A DNA stretch of 64,000 nt from BCD1 sp942492125 (GTDB lineage: Bacteria > Bacteroidota > Bacteroidia > Chitinophagales > Saprospiraceae): the NCBI GenBank assembly GCA_942492125.1, contig CALODM010000025.1, forward strand, positions 124,001-188,000, written 5' to 3'. Of this stretch, positions 60,963-64,000 are shown piece by piece. Position numbers and translations under genes: made by a program. Numbering within the stretch: the first letter of the stretch is position 1; each line of letters opens with the position of its first letter. The notes beneath the pieces were generated by a model. The model did no database searches and was not told the DNA's origin. It saw only the letters and a program-made list of their open reading frames with translations.

Positions 60963-62168
60963 CTAATTTCTGATCCAGTTAACAGGATTTTGTCTTGTTT
61001 TCTCCTGCCATATTTCAAAGTGTAAATCCGGTTTTTTAGTTCCCACAACACCTACTCTTTGTCCGTTTTTTATAATATCATTCCTTTTGACAAATATTTG
61101 TTCCAGGTTTGAATAAACGGAGTAATAGTTTCCATGCTGAATAATAACCGTATGTTTATAGCCTGGAATAAACTGAGTCCCCGCCACTTTACCTTCAAAA
61201 ATGGCATAGACTTCGGCTCCTTTGTCTGTCCGGATATCGATACCATTATTGGTTATTTTGATGCCTTTGATGGTCGGGTGATCCTGACGGCCAAAATATC
61301 CGGTGATGCTTCCCTTTTTAACAGGCCAGGGCAGTTTTCCTCTATTTTGTGAAAACACGTTCGATAATTTATCATCCCCTGCGGAAACCGGGGAGGAAGC
61401 AATGCCGGCAGCAGTCCTTGCAGTCCTGCGCTTGCGCTCCATTTCCTGCTGGATTATCCGTTCAATGGCGTTATTCAGATTATCATGGGCTTTTTGCTGA
61501 TCTCTCAGTGCTGCCAGGAGTTTCTTTTCATCTCCTTTAAGTTTCGACAACATACTGTTCATCTCGTTCATTTCACGGCCAACAACTTCCTTTTGCTCAC
61601 GAGCCTGTTCCAGCAAGGATATTTTTTCAGTACGCTGGTCTTCCAGTTGGGCGACCTTCTTTTCCAGGGTAATTTGCGTTTGTTCGATCAGGTAAGCCTG
61701 GTTTTTACGGTAACGTTCATATTGTCGTAAATACTGCCAGCGTTTATAGGCATCGTTGAAGCTGCTGGCCGAAAAGATAAATTGCAGTCCATTGTCGTTG
61801 AGCTTCATCCGGTAAGCAACCCTTAGCATAGCGGCATAGTCTTCTTTGAGTCGCTCCTGGTCTTCCTTCAGCGATTCAATAACATTACCGACATTGATGA
61901 TGGTTGAATCTGTCTGGGCAATTTCAAGCGTAAAATTCTCGATCAACATTTGTCTGTTTTGCACCTGCGAACGCAGCGTGACATACTGATCAAAGGTTGT
62001 AGCCTTATTTTTCTTTGTTTTTTCCAACCGGGTGTTGGTAGCTTTGATCTCTTCCAGCAATTGCTTTCGCTTCGTTTCCAAAGATTGGCGGGACTGTCCG
62101 TTCAGGCTCATCGGGAGCATTCCAATGACCAGCAACAGGAACAGCATCCCCAGTCTTTTGCTCAACAT
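60963..62168 (-). CDS. EnvC-like murein hydrolase activator (degenerate LytM/M23 domain)
   Basis: 401 residues from the ATG at 62168 (LSKRLGMLFLLLVIGMLPMS is the signal peptide); a longer open frame exists but the signal peptide marks the start. Two long coiled coils (about 25-240; QSLETKRKQLLEEIKATNTR, QIAQTDST-type and MERKRRTARTA) are followed by a LytM domain (about 280-401). The two usual metal-binding motifs are altered: NNGID in place of HxxxD, and DLHFE in place of HxH, so it is probably an inactive activator of amidases like E. coli EnvC. Acts in cell division. Confidence 0.9.
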   Translation of the reverse strand: MLSKRLGMLFLLLVIGMLPMSLNGQSRQSLETKRKQLLEEIKATNTRLEKTKKNKATTFDQYVTLRSQVQNRQMLIENFTLEIAQTDSTIINVGNVIESLKEDQERLKEDYAAMLRVAYRMKLNDNGLQFIFSASSFNDAYKRWQYLRQYERYRKNQAYLIEQTQITLEKKVAQLEDQRTEKISLLEQAREQKEVVGREMNEMNSMLSKLKGDEKKLLAALRDQQKAHDNLNNAIERIIQQEMERKRRTARTAAGIASSPVSAGDDKLSNVFSQNRGKLPWPVKKGSITGYFGRQDHPTIKGIKITNNGIDIRTDKGAEVYAIFEGKVAGTQFIPGYKHTVIIQHGNYYSVYSNLEQIFVKRNDIIKNGQRVGVVGTKKPDLHFEIWQEKTRQNPVNWIRN

Positions 62169-62217
62169 AATATTCCCAGGTTGAAATAAAAGGAGTTGAC
62201 AATGCCGCGACAGCTTA

Positions 62218-62982
62218 CTACCTGCCAAGGTATTTGGAAGGAACATCGAACCTGAATTCTTGTGGAACATCAATTTCTACCTTAGTGAATTTAATTTGCA
62301 CGGTGGTATTTTCTTTACCATCCTTCATTTTAATGTTACGAAGGTAGGGAAAATTAACTTTGTCGTCTAACATGGCGTATTCTTCCAGAGACAATTCCAG
62401 CTTTTTATCCTGACTTTTTTGTTCTACGACGACCTTTTGAAGCAACAGGCTTTTTTTATCGAAATAATAATCGATATCGATATCCTTATGCTGTCCAAAA
62501 ATATGGTAGGCATTGGGGGCTTTTTCGATCTCATAGTTTCCATCCATGGGCATCAGCGGATTACCCAGAACGAATTGCTGCAGGGCATTAAAATCCCCGG
62601 GAAGGTTATGGCGTTCCATGTAATCGAGACCTTCGACAATATAATCATTATTCAGGCGATCCAGCACAAAAGCTGAATCCTGATTGACGAGAATACGCCC
62701 TGCTTCCAGGCCGAGTTTTTTACCGTTGGCCCAAAAGATGCTGTCTTTTCTCATCTTGATCGTTGAGGCAAAGGACATCGACAGATCCGGATGATCGAAT
62801 GAAATCCTGGCTTTGCCATTAAACCAATCCGGGGTGGTATGATTGTTATTAAAAAAGGTGATAAGTTCGGCCTCTGCCATTTTATCGGGTGTCTTTCCGA
62901 GCTTGCGGGTAGTGTTGCAGCTCTGCAATAACCCCAGGATCAATACAAATGCCAGGTAAAATCTAAAATTACTTTTGGTCAT
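62218..62982 (-). CDS. DUF4292 lipoprotein
   Basis: 254 residues. Signal peptide with lipobox LLQSC (Cys near residue 22). The mature part is beta-rich with conserved DUF4292 segments: WFNGKARISFDHPDLSMSFA, IFWANGKKLGLEAGRILV, NDYIVEGLDYMERHNLPGDF. The fold resembles outer-membrane lipoprotein carriers such as LolA/LolB, and the family occurs across Bacteroidota, so a role in lipoprotein or outer-membrane assembly is a reasonable inference. Its ATG overlaps the 3' end of the TPR gene upstream. Confidence 0.85.
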   Translation of the reverse strand: MTKSNFRFYLAFVLILGLLQSCNTTRKLGKTPDKMAEAELITFFNNNHTTPDWFNGKARISFDHPDLSMSFASTIKMRKDSIFWANGKKLGLEAGRILVNQDSAFVLDRLNNDYIVEGLDYMERHNLPGDFNALQQFVLGNPLMPMDGNYEIEKAPNAYHIFGQHKDIDIDYYFDKKSLLLQKVVVEQKSQDKKLELSLEEYAMLDDKVNFPYLRNIKMKDGKENTTVQIKFTKVEIDVPQEFRFDVPSKYLGR

Positions 62983-63862
62983 TACAGTTCAATTTTTCTT
63001 TTTCCTGCGAATTGAGTTCAATCGCTTTATCGAATACTTTCTGGGCTTTGTCGGGCTGCCCGTTTGCACAATATATTTTACCCTGGAGTTTGTAAATTTT
63101 ATATTTGAGCACTCCGTCCCTGGCACTCATCAGCAAGGATTGGTTTAGGGAAGCGAGAGCTTCAGTGTTGTTACCCAGTTCATGACTGGCCAGGCCGTTG
63201 AGGTAGTAAACTACTGCTTTGTTGGGGAAAATATCCATAACATTCTCAGTGGTATTTAGCAACTTTCGATAATCACCCAGTTCCAAATGTATGTACATGA
63301 CGTTTTCCCAAACCAAAAAATTGTTTTCCGACAGAGCAAGTGACTTTTGATATTTTTCCAGTGCCGGTCGGAGCTGATTGGAGTGGTACAGAAGGTCTCC
63401 CGATGCGGCATATCCTTTGGCATCATCCGGATGGATCTCTTCCAAAATGGTGGTCAATTCTATTCCGGCTGTGGCCAACTCCTTGTCGGCAGTATCGGCT
63501 ACTTTGGTGATAATGGGAATCAATTTTTCAATTTTAAGGTCAATCCCTAAGTCTTCTTTTTCAAAAACGGGTTTGAGGGCTGACAGGTATGTGAGGTCAT
63601 TTTTATTTTTGGACTGACTTCCGGCAAGGGCAATGGTAGCTTCTGCATTGCCGGGATCAACCTCCAGGACATCCCGATAGACCTGGATGGCCCTGGCTGC
63701 CTCCCCCTGGTCTTCGTAAAAACGTGCCAGTAAGAAACGATAATTTACATTATACGGATAGGCACCGATCAATTTGAGGTATTCTTTTCTGCTTTTTTTC
63801 TTATCCCCTGACACCACGAATAAACGGTGCCTGCGGGTGGCAATTTGTTCACTATATTCCAT
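62969..63862 (-). CDS. TPR repeat protein (C-terminal part; gene frameshifted near 63870)
   Basis: 297 residues of TPR-type repeats, each with the W/L-G-Y/F-A-F-A-P pattern (FLLARFYEDQGEAARAIQVY, LYHSNQLRPALEKYQKSLAL, YYLNGLASHELGNNTEALAS, IYCANGQPDKAQKVFDKAI). It begins at a Met that is probably not the true start: the TPR pattern continues upstream in another frame (63867-64000). Overlaps the DUF4292 gene by 14 bases, so they are translationally coupled. A scaffolding or assembly role is likely. Confidence 0.85.
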   Translation of the reverse strand: MEYSEQIATRRHRLFVVSGDKKKSRKEYLKLIGAYPYNVNYRFLLARFYEDQGEAARAIQVYRDVLEVDPGNAEATIALAGSQSKNKNDLTYLSALKPVFEKEDLGIDLKIEKLIPIITKVADTADKELATAGIELTTILEEIHPDDAKGYAASGDLLYHSNQLRPALEKYQKSLALSENNFLVWENVMYIHLELGDYRKLLNTTENVMDIFPNKAVVYYLNGLASHELGNNTEALASLNQSLLMSARDGVLKYKIYKLQGKIYCANGQPDKAQKVFDKAIELNSQEKEKLNCNDQK

Positions 63863-63866
63863 AATT

Positions 63867-64000
63867 TACTTTCCATCTGGTCATAGACCTTGATGGCTTT
63901 TGAATATTTGTTCAATACGGTATTACTAGGCAGGGTCAAAGTAAATAATCTTTTGTATGGGGGTTTTATCACCAGTTCAGCGCACAAAGCCAACGCATTT
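63867..64000 (-). pseudogene. 5' part of the same TPR gene, out of frame, running off the right edge
   Basis: In a different frame from the downstream part, the sequence from the right edge reads LCAELVIKPPYKRLFTLTLP and NKYSKAIKVYDQMESK, a TPR helix pair that would join SEQIATRRHRLFVVSG in the next frame if one base near 63866-63880 were lost or gained. This marks one gene with a single frameshift. The signal peptide, if any, lies beyond the window. Confidence 0.65.

Overview
The window looks like a chromosomal piece of a Bacteroidota bacterium, most likely of the Saprospiria/Saprospiraceae type. The evidence is type IX secretion (T9SS) cargo with type A and type B (gliding-motility-associated) sorting domains, a T9SS plug protein, SprB-repeat adhesin modules, families largely confined to the phylum (DUF4292, DUF4350 with DUF4129, DUF6090, T9SS plug), the order rplM-rpsI-rpsB-tsf-pyrH, and promoters of the Bacteroidota form TTTG-N19-20-TAnnTTTG instead of sigma70 boxes. 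No rRNA, tRNA, CRISPR array or prophage was seen.

Layout. 1-5.4 kb: an edge-truncated animal-type haem peroxidase, comF, then the reverse-strand pyrH, tsf, rpsB, rpsI, rplM block. 5.9-11.7 kb: a periplasmic peroxiredoxin, a TonB-dependent receptor, a DUF4397 secreted protein, a methyltransferase and a small membrane protein; the last three lie between exact 22-bp inverted repeats. 11.8-14.6 kb: a two-gene molybdenum hydroxylase (IorAB type). 14.8-25.2 kb: mostly reverse-strand accessory genes (two beta-lactamase-fold serine hydrolases, a GH16 lipoprotein, DUF6090 and DUF4386 membrane proteins, a frameshifted MDR oxidoreductase, a TolB-like/TPR/AraC regulator). 25.2-28.3 kb: a RibD/DHFR-like reductase, a MntA-HepT toxin-antitoxin pair, a Cys-rich protein and a DUF937 protein. 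28.5-33.9 kb: a Ca2+/Na+ antiporter, an RHS remnant, a REP-associated tyrosine transposase amid small palindromes, two paralogous LamG proteins and a YbaB protein. 33.9-38.5 kb: a 1547-residue SprB-repeat surface protein with a cohesin-like domain. 39-42.1 kb: a minimal T9SS cargo, a frameshifted M20 amidohydrolase, an outer-membrane protein and an acetyltransferase. 42.4-49.5 kb: a reverse-strand S41 protease, MoxR ATPase, DUF4350/DUF4129 membrane module and tadA. 49.5-55.7 kb, forward: guaB, DNA-3-methyladenine glycosylase, T9SS plug protein, Crp/Fnr regulator, CPBP protease and two unknown proteins. 55.7-64 kb, reverse: a DnaQ-like protein, M29 aminopeptidase, YcxB-like protein and a run of TPR, hflX, EnvC-like, DUF4292 and TPR genes.

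The genes fall into housekeeping islands (translation operon, guaB, hflX) separated by accessory stretches rich in secreted proteins, gene remnants and short palindromic repeats. Three genes (MDR oxidoreductase, M20 amidohydrolase, right-edge TPR protein) carry single frameshifts, so either some decay is under way or the sequence holds small indel errors. I found no convincing wholly new system. The most unusual items are the inverted-repeat-bounded 2.5-kb segment, the palindrome cluster around the RAYT transposase, the degenerate DnaQ-fold protein, and the gene remnants in apparently empty intergenic DNA.
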